A stretch of 21,043 nt of DNA from positions 1 through 21,043 of the forward strand of contig JANQOH010000428.1 of NCBI GenBank assembly GCA_028289725.1, given 5' to 3'. This document shows, one piece after another, positions 1 through 7,517 of this stretch. Each line of letters begins with the position of its first letter. Position 1 is the stretch's first letter. The stretch comes from Alphaproteobacteria bacterium (lineage in GTDB: Bacteria; Pseudomonadota; Alphaproteobacteria; UBA7887). Both the position numbers and the translations under genes were made by a program. The notes under the pieces are model-generated. The model did no database searches, was not told the DNA's origin, and worked only from the letters and a program-made list of their open reading frames with translations.

Positions 1-211
1 GGATGCCCGAATTGTCTTCGTCTCCCGCGCCGTCCTCGAAGCCCAATAGGCTGTCGATCTCATCTTGGCTGAGCACCCGGGTGGCCTGGCCACCCTGCAT
101 TGCAACCTCCGTGGTGCCGTCCTCGGAAGCGGCGGCCTCTTCGCCATCGCCTTCCGCCATGGCCTCCATTTCGGCTGCCATATCGGCTTCGGTGTCGGTC
201 TCGTCAGCCAT
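1..211 (-). CDS. fliM: Flagellar motor switch protein FliM, N-terminal part (cut by window edge)
   Basis: FliM is a C-ring switch protein at the flagellar base. Its N-terminal peptide binds phosphorylated CheY to reverse rotation. Only the first 70 codons are in the window. The visible protein is very acidic (residues 1-36) and then carries LSQDEIDSLLGF at about residues 47-58, the family's CheY-binding signature. The gene directly follows fliL: its ATG at 211 lies 5 nt after the fliL stop, the usual fliL-fliM order. In most FliM proteins this motif is close to the N-terminus, so an internal ATG at 100 is an alternative start; it has a perfect GGAGG five bases upstream and would put the motif at about residue 10. 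The 211 start has a weaker AGGG. I keep 211 because the intervening frame is open and acidic. Confidence 0.9.
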   Translation of the reverse strand, partial: MADETDTEADMAAEMEAMAEGDGEEAAASEDGTTEVAMQGGQATRVLSQDEIDSLLGFEDGAGDEDNSGI

Positions 212-216
212 TCAAG

Positions 217-756
217 TCAACCCTGTACGAGTATTTCTTTAAATAGAATGTCATAAACTTTCGTTGGCTCGACCGCGCCGTTCACGCGCACCAACAGTTC
301 TTCCTTCAGGCGCACCATGCCTTTGGTGCCGCTGAGCTCGTCGGGGCGCAGTTCCCGCAAATAGACTTGGAAATTGTCCACAATTCGCGGCAAGACGGCT
401 TCGATGGTCGGGACCGCTTCGGGATTGTCGAGTTCCAGGCTGACTTGAATTTTCAGGAAGCTGGATTGACGACCGTCGCTGTTCAGGTTCACCAGCATTT
501 CCGGCAAGTCGTAGAAGACGACTTCCCTAGGTAGCGCTTCCTCTTCTTCGGCCGCTTCCTCTTCGGCCATTTCTTCCTCATCGCCGCCCAGGACGCCAGA
601 CAACATGACGCCCGCGCCGCCGCCGCCCAACAGCAAGACCGGCAGAACAATGAACAAGACGATCTTTTTGCCGCTGAGCTTCTTCTTTTTGGGCTCGTCG
701 CCGGCACCTTCCTCGGCGCCGTCCTCGCCTTCGTTTTGTACGTCTTCGTCGCTCAT
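217..756 (-). CDS. fliL: Flagellar basal body-associated protein FliL
   Basis: FliL is a single-pass inner-membrane protein with a periplasmic domain that surrounds and supports the stators. The 179-residue product has an acidic cytoplasmic N-terminus, a KKKK patch at residues 23-26, one membrane segment at about 32-52 with a GGGG stretch, a very acidic linker at 59-73 (mostly E and A) and a periplasmic domain to the end containing LPEMLVNL and LRELRPDEL. The length is normal for the family. The ATG at 756 is preferred over a TTG one codon upstream because GGAAG lies 6 nt before it. It is the first gene of a fliL-fliM unit that runs opposite to flgF. Confidence 0.93.
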   Translation of the reverse strand: MSDEDVQNEGEDGAEEGAGDEPKKKKLSGKKIVLFIVLPVLLLGGGGAGVMLSGVLGGDEEEMAEEEAAEEEEALPREVVFYDLPEMLVNLNSDGRQSSFLKIQVSLELDNPEAVPTIEAVLPRIVDNFQVYLRELRPDELSGTKGMVRLKEELLVRVNGAVEPTKVYDILFKEILVQG

Positions 757-993
757 CAAGCGCTTCCGAGATTACCGCCGATTGGCATCATGCAACCCTG
801 ATCAGGCTTACGATCCGACAGAACGATCCTGCCGTGCGGGTCCGTACTCACCGTACGATCGCTTTCTTAATAACTGGTTGCGCGGATTTGGCCGGATCAT
901 CAGCAATCGGGCCTGGCAAGAAATGCCCGGCACGCTTTGCCCTAGCCGGGCCGCTCAGTAATGGAAATGGTGGGCTTTTCGGCCGCTGCGACA

Positions 994-1011
994 TTGGCAC
1001 GCGACCTGCAT
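994..1011 (+). promoter_or_regulatory. Sigma-54 promoter of the flgFGAH operon
   Basis: TTGGCACGCGACCTGCAT matches the sigma-54 consensus closely, with a full TGGCACG -24 element and TGCAT at -12. The distance from GG to GC is the required 12. It lies 38 nt upstream of the flgF ATG, predicting a start of transcription near 1021. Class III flagellar operons in Caulobacter use the same promoter type. The rest of the 293-nt gap between fliL and flgF shows no clear promoter for fliL. Confidence 0.85.
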
Positions 1012-1049
1012 GGGATAACGCGAACACCACGACGCGTGGAAAGACCGGA

Positions 1050-1757
1050 ATGGACAATACGAACTACGTCGCCCTGTCCGTGCAGACCGCATTGCGGCGC
1101 CAAATGGACATCATCGCTCACAATTTGGCGAACCTGGAAACCGGGGCGTTCAAGTCCGAAAAGCCGATCTTCATCGAGGTTCTCGATGAAACCGGCAATA
1201 TCGCCTACGTCGAGGATTATGGCGTGGTTCGGGATATGAGCACGGGCAATATGGGCGCCACCAACAGTCAGCTCGATGTCGCCATACAAGGCAGCGGTTT
1301 TCTGGCGGTGGAAGTCGAAGGCGAGATTCGCTACACACGCAATGGCCATTTGCAGCTGAGCGCTGACCGAGAAATTGTCACTTCTACGGGATATCCCGTC
1401 AAAGACGTCGATGGCCGCGATATCGAAATCCCCCCTGGCGAAGACGACCTGACGATCAGCCCGGATGGCACGGTCTCCGGCGCCGCCGGACCAATCGCCC
1501 GCATTGATGTGGTTGATTTCGAGAACCCCTACGCGCTGCGCCGCGCCGCCGACAGTTTGTATGTCGCGGAGCAGCCGCCGATCGTGGCGGAGGAAGCGTC
1601 GCTCATCCAAGGTGCGCTGGAGAGCTCGAACGTCAAACCGATTATCGAGTTCACCAACATGATCAAAGTGCATCGCGCGTACCAGTCGAATTCGAAGTTG
1701 GCTGAGACCGAGCACGAATTAACCATGTCCACGATCGACACCGTGATTCAGGCCTAG
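1050..1757 (+). CDS. flgF: Flagellar basal-body rod protein FlgF
   Basis: FlgF is a proximal rod component of the periplasmic drive shaft, exported by the flagellar type III system. The 235-residue protein starts MDNTNYVALS and carries the rod-family N-terminal signature (IIAHNLANLETGAFKSEK, about residues 20-37). The central part has DVAIQGSGF, and the C-terminal heptad region has LESSNVKPIIEFTNMIKVHRAYQSN, the mark of the FlgF/FlgG/FlgE family. The ATG at 1050 was chosen because GGAAAG lies 6 nt upstream and it follows the sigma-54 promoter. An in-frame extension to 834 would start before the promoter and adds nothing family-like. It is the first gene of flgF-flgG-flgA-flgH. Confidence 0.95.
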   Translation: MDNTNYVALSVQTALRRQMDIIAHNLANLETGAFKSEKPIFIEVLDETGNIAYVEDYGVVRDMSTGNMGATNSQLDVAIQGSGFLAVEVEGEIRYTRNGHLQLSADREIVTSTGYPVKDVDGRDIEIPPGEDDLTISPDGTVSGAAGPIARIDVVDFENPYALRRAADSLYVAEQPPIVAEEASLIQGALESSNVKPIIEFTNMIKVHRAYQSNSKLAETEHELTMSTIDTVIQA

Positions 1758-1808
1758 TCGGGTTTCTGGCGGATCCGACACAAACAAGAGACTGGCGAGG
1801 AACAACCG

Positions 1809-2594
1809 ATGAGATCCCTGAGTATTGCCGCAACGGGCATGTTGGCCCAGCAGCTCAACGTCGAAGTCATCTCGAACAATATCGCCAACATGGCAACCAC
1901 GGGATTTAAGCGGCAACGCCCCGAGTTTCAGGACCTGCTCTATCAAAGCGAGCTCACTGTCGGCTCGACTTCGTCTGATACCGGGACCGTGGTTCCGGCC
2001 GGCATTCAGATCGGCCTTGGCGTACGCACCGCGTCGGTCTACCGGATCACGGAACAAGGCAACATCATGGGGACGAACTCCACTTTCGATATTGCCATCC
2101 AGGGCAGGGGTTGGTTCCAAATTCAACTGCCCAGCGGTGAAACTGGGTACTCCCGCGCCGGCTCCTTTCAATTGAGTCCAACCGGCGAGATCGTCACCTC
2201 CGACGGCTATCCGCTTCAGCCAAGCATCACCATTCCGGCGGATGCAACCGAAGTCAGCATCAATCCATCCGGGACTGTGGAGATCAAGCAAGCCGGCCAA
2301 ATCGCGCCAGTCAATGTCGGCACATTCTCGATTGTCAGCTTCCCAAACGAAGCCGGTCTTGAATCGATCGGTAACAATTTGATGCTGGAGACCGCCTCGT
2401 CAGGCGCGCCGGTCGCGGGCACGCCGGGTACCGGCGGGCTTGGAACCATGCTGCAGGGATTTTTGGAAACATCCAATGTGAATTCGGTCTCCGAGATCAC
2501 AAACCTGATCAAGGCTCAGCGTGCGTACGAAATGAATTCGAAAGTCATCACCACGTCGGACGAGATGATGGCGGCTGTGAGCCAACTTCGGTAA
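1809..2594 (+). CDS. flgG: Flagellar basal-body distal rod protein FlgG
   Basis: FlgG forms the distal rod that passes through the P and L rings. The protein has 261 residues, the usual length. It shows MRSLSIAATGMLAQQLNVEV at the N-terminus, the rod signature NNIANMATTGFKRQRPEFQD at about 24-43 followed by the extended LLYQ region typical of FlgG, DIAIQGRGWFQIQLPSG in the core, and a C-terminal helix with NVNSVSEITNLIKAQRAYEM. GAGG lies 8 nt before the ATG, and the gene starts 51 nt after flgF. It belongs to the sigma-54 operon beginning at flgF. Nothing about it is unusual. Confidence 0.97.
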   Translation: MRSLSIAATGMLAQQLNVEVISNNIANMATTGFKRQRPEFQDLLYQSELTVGSTSSDTGTVVPAGIQIGLGVRTASVYRITEQGNIMGTNSTFDIAIQGRGWFQIQLPSGETGYSRAGSFQLSPTGEIVTSDGYPLQPSITIPADATEVSINPSGTVEIKQAGQIAPVNVGTFSIVSFPNEAGLESIGNNLMLETASSGAPVAGTPGTGGLGTMLQGFLETSNVNSVSEITNLIKAQRAYEMNSKVITTSDEMMAAVSQLR

Positions 2595-2618
2595 CCATTT
2601 GATTTAGCGAGTCTGCGC

Positions 2619-3611
2619 ATGTTTGATAGCTACGTCACAAGACTTTGGTCCCGGACGCTTGTTAGGCTCATTGTTATGGTCGCGGCCGCACTCTCAAGCG
2701 GCGCCACATTGGCGGCACCCACCGACCCCTACTTGCGTGAAGTCATCGAAGTCGATGCGCCGCGGATACTGCTCGGCGATATTTTTGAAAATACCGGCAA
2801 GCTCGCGGACATCGAAGTGATGACCGCGCCGGTGCCTGGCGAACGAATTCGGCTATCGCTCAAGGACGCTTTTGAGATTGCGAATGAAAGTGGCTTGGGT
2901 TGGCGTCCGGTCGCGCCCTTTGATTTCGCGACGATTACCCGCGCCTGGCGCATGGTTGACCAAGTTGAGTTGCTGTCGGTGATAGAAAGCGCGTTGGCGC
3001 GTGCCGGCGCCGCCGGCGACCTCACTCTCGACGTCCCGCCGTCGGCGCTCAAAGTCAAAGTGGCGCGCGGCGCGATCGCGGATCTTGCGGTGGATGACGC
3101 CGTTTATGATCAGAAATCCGGTCAATTCCGCGCCACATTGGTGGTCCGTGACGGGACCGGCCAGGCCCGGCGGTCCGCGATCTTCGGCCGTGCCTTTGCG
3201 CACGAGGAAGTGCCCGTGTTGCGCGCGCGTTTCAGCCGTGACCACATTATCGACGAACGCGATATCCAATGGCGGTCGTTTCGGGTCGGCCAAGTGCCGG
3301 AGACAGCGGTTCGCGATCCGCTTGTCATGATCGGCATGTCGCCCGGCCGCACGGTGACGCCCGGCAAGCCCGTCCTGCCAAGCGATCTCAAGCCGCCAAC
3401 GATTGTGAGCAAGGGTGCGATCGTCGCCATGCACCTGGTGACCGAACGCATGCAACTGGTTGCCACCGGGCGGGCGCTTATACCCGGCGCCCTTGGCGAC
3501 GTGATTCAGGTCCAGAACACCCAAAGCCGCTTGATCGTCGATGCGGTCGTGACCGGGCGAGAACGCGTTTCGGTTCGTCCGGCATCACTTTCTCTCGCGT
3601 CCGAGCAATAA
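2619..3611 (+). CDS. flgA: Flagellar P-ring assembly chaperone FlgA
   Basis: FlgA is a periplasmic chaperone that helps FlgI polymerise into the P ring around the rod. The 330-residue protein begins with a signal peptide: basic residues, then LVRLIVMVAAALSSGATLAA ending near residue 32. The C-terminal part, from about residue 198 (VLRARFSRDHIIDERDIQW) to 325, is the SAF-type domain of the FlgA family, including the conserved VTPGKPVLPSDL. It lies 24 nt after flgG and 26 nt before flgH, so it is co-transcribed. It is longer than the enterobacterial protein (about 220 residues), mainly because of extra sequence before the SAF domain, as seen in other alphaproteobacteria. Confidence 0.93.
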   Translation: MFDSYVTRLWSRTLVRLIVMVAAALSSGATLAAPTDPYLREVIEVDAPRILLGDIFENTGKLADIEVMTAPVPGERIRLSLKDAFEIANESGLGWRPVAPFDFATITRAWRMVDQVELLSVIESALARAGAAGDLTLDVPPSALKVKVARGAIADLAVDDAVYDQKSGQFRATLVVRDGTGQARRSAIFGRAFAHEEVPVLRARFSRDHIIDERDIQWRSFRVGQVPETAVRDPLVMIGMSPGRTVTPGKPVLPSDLKPPTIVSKGAIVAMHLVTERMQLVATGRALIPGALGDVIQVQNTQSRLIVDAVVTGRERVSVRPASLSLASEQ

Positions 3612-3637
3612 GATCCCGCGAGCTGGGGAGAACGCAC

Positions 3638-4390
3638 ATGCACTTGTCAAAAAACTCTCGACCCTTGGTGGCGCTCCTCTGCGCCGCCGCTTTGGGCGCG
3701 TGCTCGGCTGTCGACCGTATCACCACCGTGGGCCGAGAACCGGCGTTCGACCCCATCATCAACCCAACCCAAATGCCCGACTATGCACCGGTCTCAATGC
3801 CCATGCCCGCGCCGGTGATAAGTGGCCACCAAGCCAATTCGTTATGGCGTACCGGCGCGCGGGCCTTTTTCAAGGATCAGCGCGCCTCCGAAATCGGCGA
3901 CATTTTGACGGTCGAAATTGAAATCGACGACGACGCGACGATCCAGAACGAAACGAGCCGAACCCGCGACAACCTCGATACGGCCAGTTGGACCAGTTTG
4001 TTCGGCTATGAGCAATCGCTCGCCGCGATTTTGCCCGAAGCGATTTCGCCGACGAGTGTGCTCAATCTTGATTCCGACCTCCGCAACAAGGGAGCCGGCG
4101 AGATCAAGCGCGCCGATCAAATAAACCTGAAGCTCGCCGCGGTCGTCACACAGATTCTGCCGAACGGCAATTTGGTGATTCAAGGCGATCAGGAGGTGCG
4201 GGTGAATTACGACCTGCGCGAACTGCGCGTAGAGGGCATCGTTCGGCCCGAAGACATCTCAGCCAGCAACACGATCAGTTACGAAAAGATTGCGGAAGCG
4301 CGGATCGCTTATGGCGGTCGCGGCCAGATCCAAGACGTACAACAGCCGCGTTATGGAAGTCAGATCCTCGACGTCATCAACCCGTTCTGA
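3638..4390 (+). CDS. flgH: Flagellar L-ring lipoprotein FlgH
   Basis: FlgH builds the outer-membrane L ring, the bushing through which the rod turns. The 250-residue product has a lipoprotein signal with lipobox LGAC, so Cys22 would be the lipidated first residue. Family motifs include SLWRTGARAFFKDQRASEIGD at about 67-87 (the usual SLW...R.FF.D.RA...GD), a central DLDSD-like stretch followed by NKGAGEIKR, and ILPNGNLVIQGDQEVRVN near the C-terminus. The ATG at 3638 follows GGGGAG by 7 nt; an open frame continues upstream but overlaps flgA and has no signal peptide. It is the last gene of the flgFGAH operon. The 48-nt gap before the convergent dksA holds only a weak GGCGC/GCGCC hairpin. Confidence 0.95.
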   Translation: MHLSKNSRPLVALLCAAALGACSAVDRITTVGREPAFDPIINPTQMPDYAPVSMPMPAPVISGHQANSLWRTGARAFFKDQRASEIGDILTVEIEIDDDATIQNETSRTRDNLDTASWTSLFGYEQSLAAILPEAISPTSVLNLDSDLRNKGAGEIKRADQINLKLAAVVTQILPNGNLVIQGDQEVRVNYDLRELRVEGIVRPEDISASNTISYEKIAEARIAYGGRGQIQDVQQPRYGSQILDVINPF

Positions 4391-4438
4391 CGGGCGAGAC
4401 CCAATACAGGCGCCGCCGTCGGTGAGCGCCAAGCGCGC

Positions 4439-5512
4439 TTAGTCGTCGCGATAGATCTTTTCAAGCCGCTCGTGGCGCTCTTGGGCGTCGATGCTAAGCG
4501 TGGCAATCGGCCGCGCCTCAAGACGCTTTAGGCTGATTGGCTCGCCGGTTTCCTCGCAGTAGCCATAACTGCCGTCTTCGATCCGCTCTAAGGCTTCGTC
4601 GATTTTCGACAGCAGCTTGCGCTCACGATCGCGGGTTCTGAGTTCGATCAGGCGCTCCGTCTCGATCGAAGCACGATCGGCAAGATCAGGCTCCTGCGGG
4701 CTATGTTGCTGCAGGTGTATGATCGTCTCGCGGGATTCGCCCAAAATCTCCTCGCGCCAAGCCACGAGTTTCCGCCGAAAATATTCCTGCTGCCGCCGGC
4801 CCATGAACTCTTCGCTTTCCGTCGGCCGATAGCCCTTGGGCAATTTCGTCGACGCAGCCCGCTTCCGCTGGATCTTCGACTCGGAACTGGCAGCGGCCGC
4901 TTGCGCCACCGCGCCGTTGGTTCGCGCCGACTTGGCGTCAACCGCCGTCTTGGAAGAACCCGCGCGCGGTGTCTTCGTAGCGGATTTGGTCGCCTTTGGT
5001 GCTGTCGACGCGCGCCGTGAGGCCGCGGGTTTGGACGCGGACGCCGTTTTCGACCCTCTCGCCGGCCTTTTCGCAGCGCTTTTCGCCGCGGACGGCTTCG
5101 CAGTCGCTTTCGACGCCGTGGCTTTACTCGGCTTCTTGGCTGTCGTCGCCTTAGTAACTTTGGCCTTTGCAGGCTTGGCCACGGCGGATTTCGCCGTCTT
5201 TGCCGTCGTGGCTTTCCGCGTCTTCGTGGCCGTCGCCTTTTTCGCGACCGTCTTCTTCGCGGCGGCCGCGGTCGTGCGCGATGCCTTGCGCGCGGGGGCC
5301 GCTTTCGGCCGGGTTGCGGCGCGTGCCGGCTTCTTCCGTGCAGCCGTTGCCGCCGGTGCTTTGGCTTTTCGTGCTGGGCTCGTACTCCGCGTCGCCTTGG
5401 CCGGCGTTCGGGCCTTCGAACCGCTCGCTTTCTTTACCGTGCTGGCCCTACGCGCCGTCGATCGCGTCGCGCTGGTCGCTTTCGGTTTTTTGGCATCGCC
5501 ACGCTTTGGCAT
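4439..5512 (-). CDS. dksA: DksA-family transcription factor with a long histone-H1-like N-terminal tail
   Basis: DksA binds the RNA polymerase secondary channel and, with ppGpp, adjusts transcription. The C-terminal part, about residues 228-357, is a full DksA: a coiled coil with DLADRA at 276-281 (the DxxDxA tip motif) and the globular end GYCEETGEPISLKRLEARP. Only the first of four zinc cysteines remains (Cys319); the others are Thr322, Ser340 and Ala343, as in zinc-independent alphaproteobacterial DksA. Residues 1-226 are unusual: almost only K, A, T, S, R and P, no aromatic residue, and just three acidic ones, resembling histone H1 or AlgP tails that bind DNA. The frame is open with no stop or frameshift, and the ATG is preceded by GAGAG. 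The basic tail's function is inference. Confidence 0.9.
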   Translation of the reverse strand: MPKRGDAKKPKATSATRSTARRASTVKKASGSKARTPAKATRSTSPARKAKAPAATAARKKPARAATRPKAAPARKASRTTAAAAKKTVAKKATATKTRKATTAKTAKSAVAKPAKAKVTKATTAKKPSKATASKATAKPSAAKSAAKRPARGSKTASASKPAASRRASTAPKATKSATKTPRAGSSKTAVDAKSARTNGAVAQAAAASSESKIQRKRAASTKLPKGYRPTESEEFMGRRQQEYFRRKLVAWREEILGESRETIIHLQQHSPQEPDLADRASIETERLIELRTRDRERKLLSKIDEALERIEDGSYGYCEETGEPISLKRLEARPIATLSIDAQERHERLEKIYRDD

Positions 5513-5564
5513 GTAAATCTCTCAAATTTAATGCTTTATGTCCGGTCGGGGCGCGCGGGCGCGG

Positions 5565-5593
5565 AGTATAAGAATCCGACCCCCGCCCTGCAA
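5565..5593 (-). promoter_or_regulatory. Candidate housekeeping (sigma-70) promoter of dksA
   Basis: Read on the minus strand, TTGCAG is followed after exactly 17 nt by TATACT, a good -35/-10 pair. Transcription would start about 45 nt before the dksA ATG. Unlike the neighbouring flagellar operons no sigma-54 site is visible here, so dksA may be expressed independently of the flagellar cascade. Confidence 0.5.
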
Positions 5594-5660
5594 CGGGGCA
5601 ATGGTGGAATGCTTATAATTTAGTGTCGGTAGGGCTGTTTGGCTCGTTTTTGAGCCAGAC

Positions 5661-6089
5661 TTATTGATGTGTATCGAACTTCGCTAATTCAACTCTTGCG
5701 CGTAATTCGATCTCGTCGAGCACGGCGGCGAGCCCCGGATCGGCCAAAGACGTGTGCTTTTCGGCCAAAGAGGTGACGAGCTGTTCGAGCCGCTGCTTCG
5801 GAATCGCGCCCGCGATGAGGGCGACCCGCAACGCGTCGAGTTGATCGAGGAGGCCCCGGCCCCGTTCAACCGCGCGGCGGCGTCCGACCGTAAAGTCGGG
5901 TACTTCCTGGGCCGACAAGAGCGAATCGATGGTGGCGGCCGTCCGGACACCAGCGGCCTCGCGACCCTGGCCGGTCGAAAGGTCCGCCTCCACCAATCCA
6001 GCGAAGGCGGCGTCCCGAGGTGCGGCGCCCGCATCAGGGGCGCGTCGTGGCGCGGCCGTATTGTGTATGCGTTCGGCGGTGACTTTCAT
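5661..6089 (-). CDS. fliX: Flagellar assembly regulator FliX
   Basis: In Caulobacter FliX couples basal-body assembly to transcription by controlling the sigma-54 activator FlbD. The 142-residue product starts MKVTAERI. It has a low-complexity Ala/Pro-rich region up to about residue 55, then the conserved FliX part: TIDSLLSAQEV, GRRRAVERGRGLLDQLDAL, and DPGLAAVLDEIELRARVELAKF at the end. This closely follows the FliX family pattern. The ATG at 6089 was chosen because the family starts with MKV; the upstream in-frame extension would cross the CtrA box. It is divergent from flgI, the same pairing as in Caulobacter. A small hairpin (5640-5657, TGGCTC/GAGCCA) follows the stop but has no U-tract on the minus strand. 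Confidence 0.88.
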   Translation of the reverse strand: MKVTAERIHNTAAPRRAPDAGAAPRDAAFAGLVEADLSTGQGREAAGVRTAATIDSLLSAQEVPDFTVGRRRAVERGRGLLDQLDALRVALIAGAIPKQRLEQLVTSLAEKHTSLADPGLAAVLDEIELRARVELAKFDTHQ

Positions 6090-6130
6090 GGCCCTTGGCT
6101 TCCCTATGCCAGGACATTCGCAGCGCCGAG

Positions 6131-6145
6131 TTAACAAGTCATTAA
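6131..6145 (-). promoter_or_regulatory. CtrA-type binding box upstream of fliX
   Basis: On the minus strand the site reads TTAA-TGACTTG-TTAA followed by C, a perfect match to the CtrA consensus TTAA-N7-TTAAC. It lies 41 nt upstream of the fliX ATG, where CtrA boxes usually overlap the -35 region of class II flagellar promoters. No other perfect box was found in the promoter regions of this window. Confidence 0.75.
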
Positions 6146-6271
6146 ACTTCCCGCGCCGTCGCCCGGCCACCGGCGGCAGATTTTTCCGGGCGGCGCCGAT
6201 TAGTCCCTAGCGCCGCGTTCATCCCACGCCTGGTAAGGCGCAGAAATGCTGGCGCTCCGGGACGCGAAATC

Positions 6272-6288
6272 TTGGCACGAAGTTGGCA
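6272..6288 (+). promoter_or_regulatory. Sigma-54 promoter of the flgI-flgJ-flgN operon
   Basis: TTGGCACGAAGTTGGCA has a complete TGGCACG -24 element and GC at the required spacing; the -12 box reads TGGCA instead of TTGCA. Predicted transcription starts near 6299, about 31 nt before the ATG at 6330. This argues against a flgI start at the in-frame ATG at 6246, which lies upstream of the promoter. Confidence 0.78.
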
Positions 6289-6329
6289 TAGTGAAACTCG
6301 GACGATCGACCTCAGCACCGAGCGAGAGC

Positions 6330-7505
6330 ATGTACCGAGCCCACCGCCACGTTCCACGATTGAGAAAGTTTGGCCCGCGCATATTGTTTGGGGCGCTGTT
6401 GCTCGTGGTAACCGCGATCCAGAGCGGATTGCCTGTTCGACCGTCCGAAGCGGCTTCGGTGCGCATTAAGGATATCGCGGACTTCGAAGGCATCCGGGAC
6501 AATTTGCTCGTCGGATACGGCCTCGTCGTCGGTCTCAACGGCACTGGCGACGCGCTGAACAATTCGCCGTTCACGCGCCAAAGCCTTGAATCGATGCTTG
6601 AGCGCCTTGGCGTCAACACGCGCGGCGGAAACTCCAACACCAACAATGTCGCGGCCGTGATGGTCACCGCCACATTGCAGCCATTCGCGCGCCAGGGCAC
6701 ACGGATTGACATCACGGTCAATTCACTCGGCGACGCCAAGAACCTGAAAGGCGGCACGCTTCTGGTTACGCCGCTGATGGGCGCCGACGGCGAGGTCTAC
6801 GCAGTGGCGCAAGGACCCGTCGCGGTCAGCGGTTTTTCCGAAGCGGGTGCCGACGGCGGTGGCGTCACCAAAGGCGTTCCGACGTCCGGCCGTATTGCCA
6901 ACGGCGCCATCGTCGAGCGTGAGGTGGGCTTCGAATTGGCGGATATGGATCGGGTGACCATTGCCATGCGCAACCCGGACCTGACCACGGCGCGCCGGAT
7001 CAGTCTTTCAATCAACGAAGCGCTTGGCGACGGCATGTCCCGCGCCATCGACCCCGGAACCATCAGCATCGCCGTGCCGGATCGTTACCGGGATCGCCTG
7101 GTAGACCTGATGACCGACATTGAGCAATTGCGCGTGGAACCGGATCAGGTGGCCCGCGTGGTGGTCGATGACGTGTCCGGCACCATCGTCATGGGCGAGA
7201 ACGTGCGGATCTCGACCGTAGCGATCGCGCAGGGCAATTTGACCATCCGCATCACCGAAGCGCCGCAGGTCTCACAGCCCGGCGCATTCGCCCCAAGCAG
7301 CGCGACCACCGTGACGGTACCGCGCACGACCATCGAGATCGATGAAGATGACGACCGCCGCCTTGTCGTGATGAACGAGGGTGTCAGTCTTCAAGAACTC
7401 GTCGACGGATTGAACGCGCTCGGCGTTGGTCCGCGCGACATCATCTCGATCCTTCAAGCGATCAAGGCCTCGGGCGCCTTGCAAGCCGAACTCGAACTCA
7501 TGTGA
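6330..7505 (+). CDS. flgI: Flagellar P-ring protein FlgI
   Basis: FlgI forms the periplasmic P ring, a bushing set in the peptidoglycan, after secretion through Sec. The 391-residue product starts with a signal peptide (basic head, hydrophobic stretch at about 19-33, likely cut after PSEA or PSEAA). The mature protein starts with SVRIKDIADFEGIRDNLLVG, the highly conserved FlgI opening, followed by YGLVVGLNGTGD and the later VVVNERTGTIV-like segment VVDDVSGTIVMGENVRIS. The end, LNALGVGPRDIISILQAIKASGALQAELELM, is the family's usual C-terminus. It leads an operon with flgJ (12 nt gap) and the FlgN-like gene. Its partner chaperone FlgA is encoded in the preceding operon. Confidence 0.95.
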   Translation: MYRAHRHVPRLRKFGPRILFGALLLVVTAIQSGLPVRPSEAASVRIKDIADFEGIRDNLLVGYGLVVGLNGTGDALNNSPFTRQSLESMLERLGVNTRGGNSNTNNVAAVMVTATLQPFARQGTRIDITVNSLGDAKNLKGGTLLVTPLMGADGEVYAVAQGPVAVSGFSEAGADGGGVTKGVPTSGRIANGAIVEREVGFELADMDRVTIAMRNPDLTTARRISLSINEALGDGMSRAIDPGTISIAVPDRYRDRLVDLMTDIEQLRVEPDQVARVVVDDVSGTIVMGENVRISTVAIAQGNLTIRITEAPQVSQPGAFAPSSATTVTVPRTTIEIDEDDDRRLVVMNEGVSLQELVDGLNALGVGPRDIISILQAIKASGALQAELELM

Positions 7506-7517
7506 GCGTGGCGTACC

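Noticed and set aside
867..892. Possible CtrA half-site (TTAA-N7-TTGC) overlapping a weak minus-strand sigma-54-like pair (GG-N10-GC) upstream of fliL
   Set aside because: The CtrA match lacks the second TTAA, and the sigma-54 -24 and -12 boxes match only at the core bases. Neither is strong enough to call, so the fliL promoter remains unidentified.
942..1715. Minus-strand open frame opposite flgF
   Set aside because: It is antisense to a clear FlgF, has no family features and no ribosome binding site.
4409..4440. GGCGC/GCGCC hairpin and AAGCGCGCTT palindrome between flgH and dksA as a terminator
   Set aside because: The stem is only 5 bp and has no U-tract on either strand; chance in GC-rich DNA is likely.
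4836..5516. Long plus-strand open frame opposite dksA
   Set aside because: It is a shadow of the Lys/Ala-rich dksA tail. The repetitive GC-rich codons avoid stops in several frames; the translated product has no recognisable domain and no ribosome site.
5640..5657. Hairpin TGGCTC-GTTTTT-GAGCCA after fliX considered as a terminator
   Set aside because: The T-run is inside the loop and no U-tract follows on the minus strand, so it is noted within the fliX entry only.
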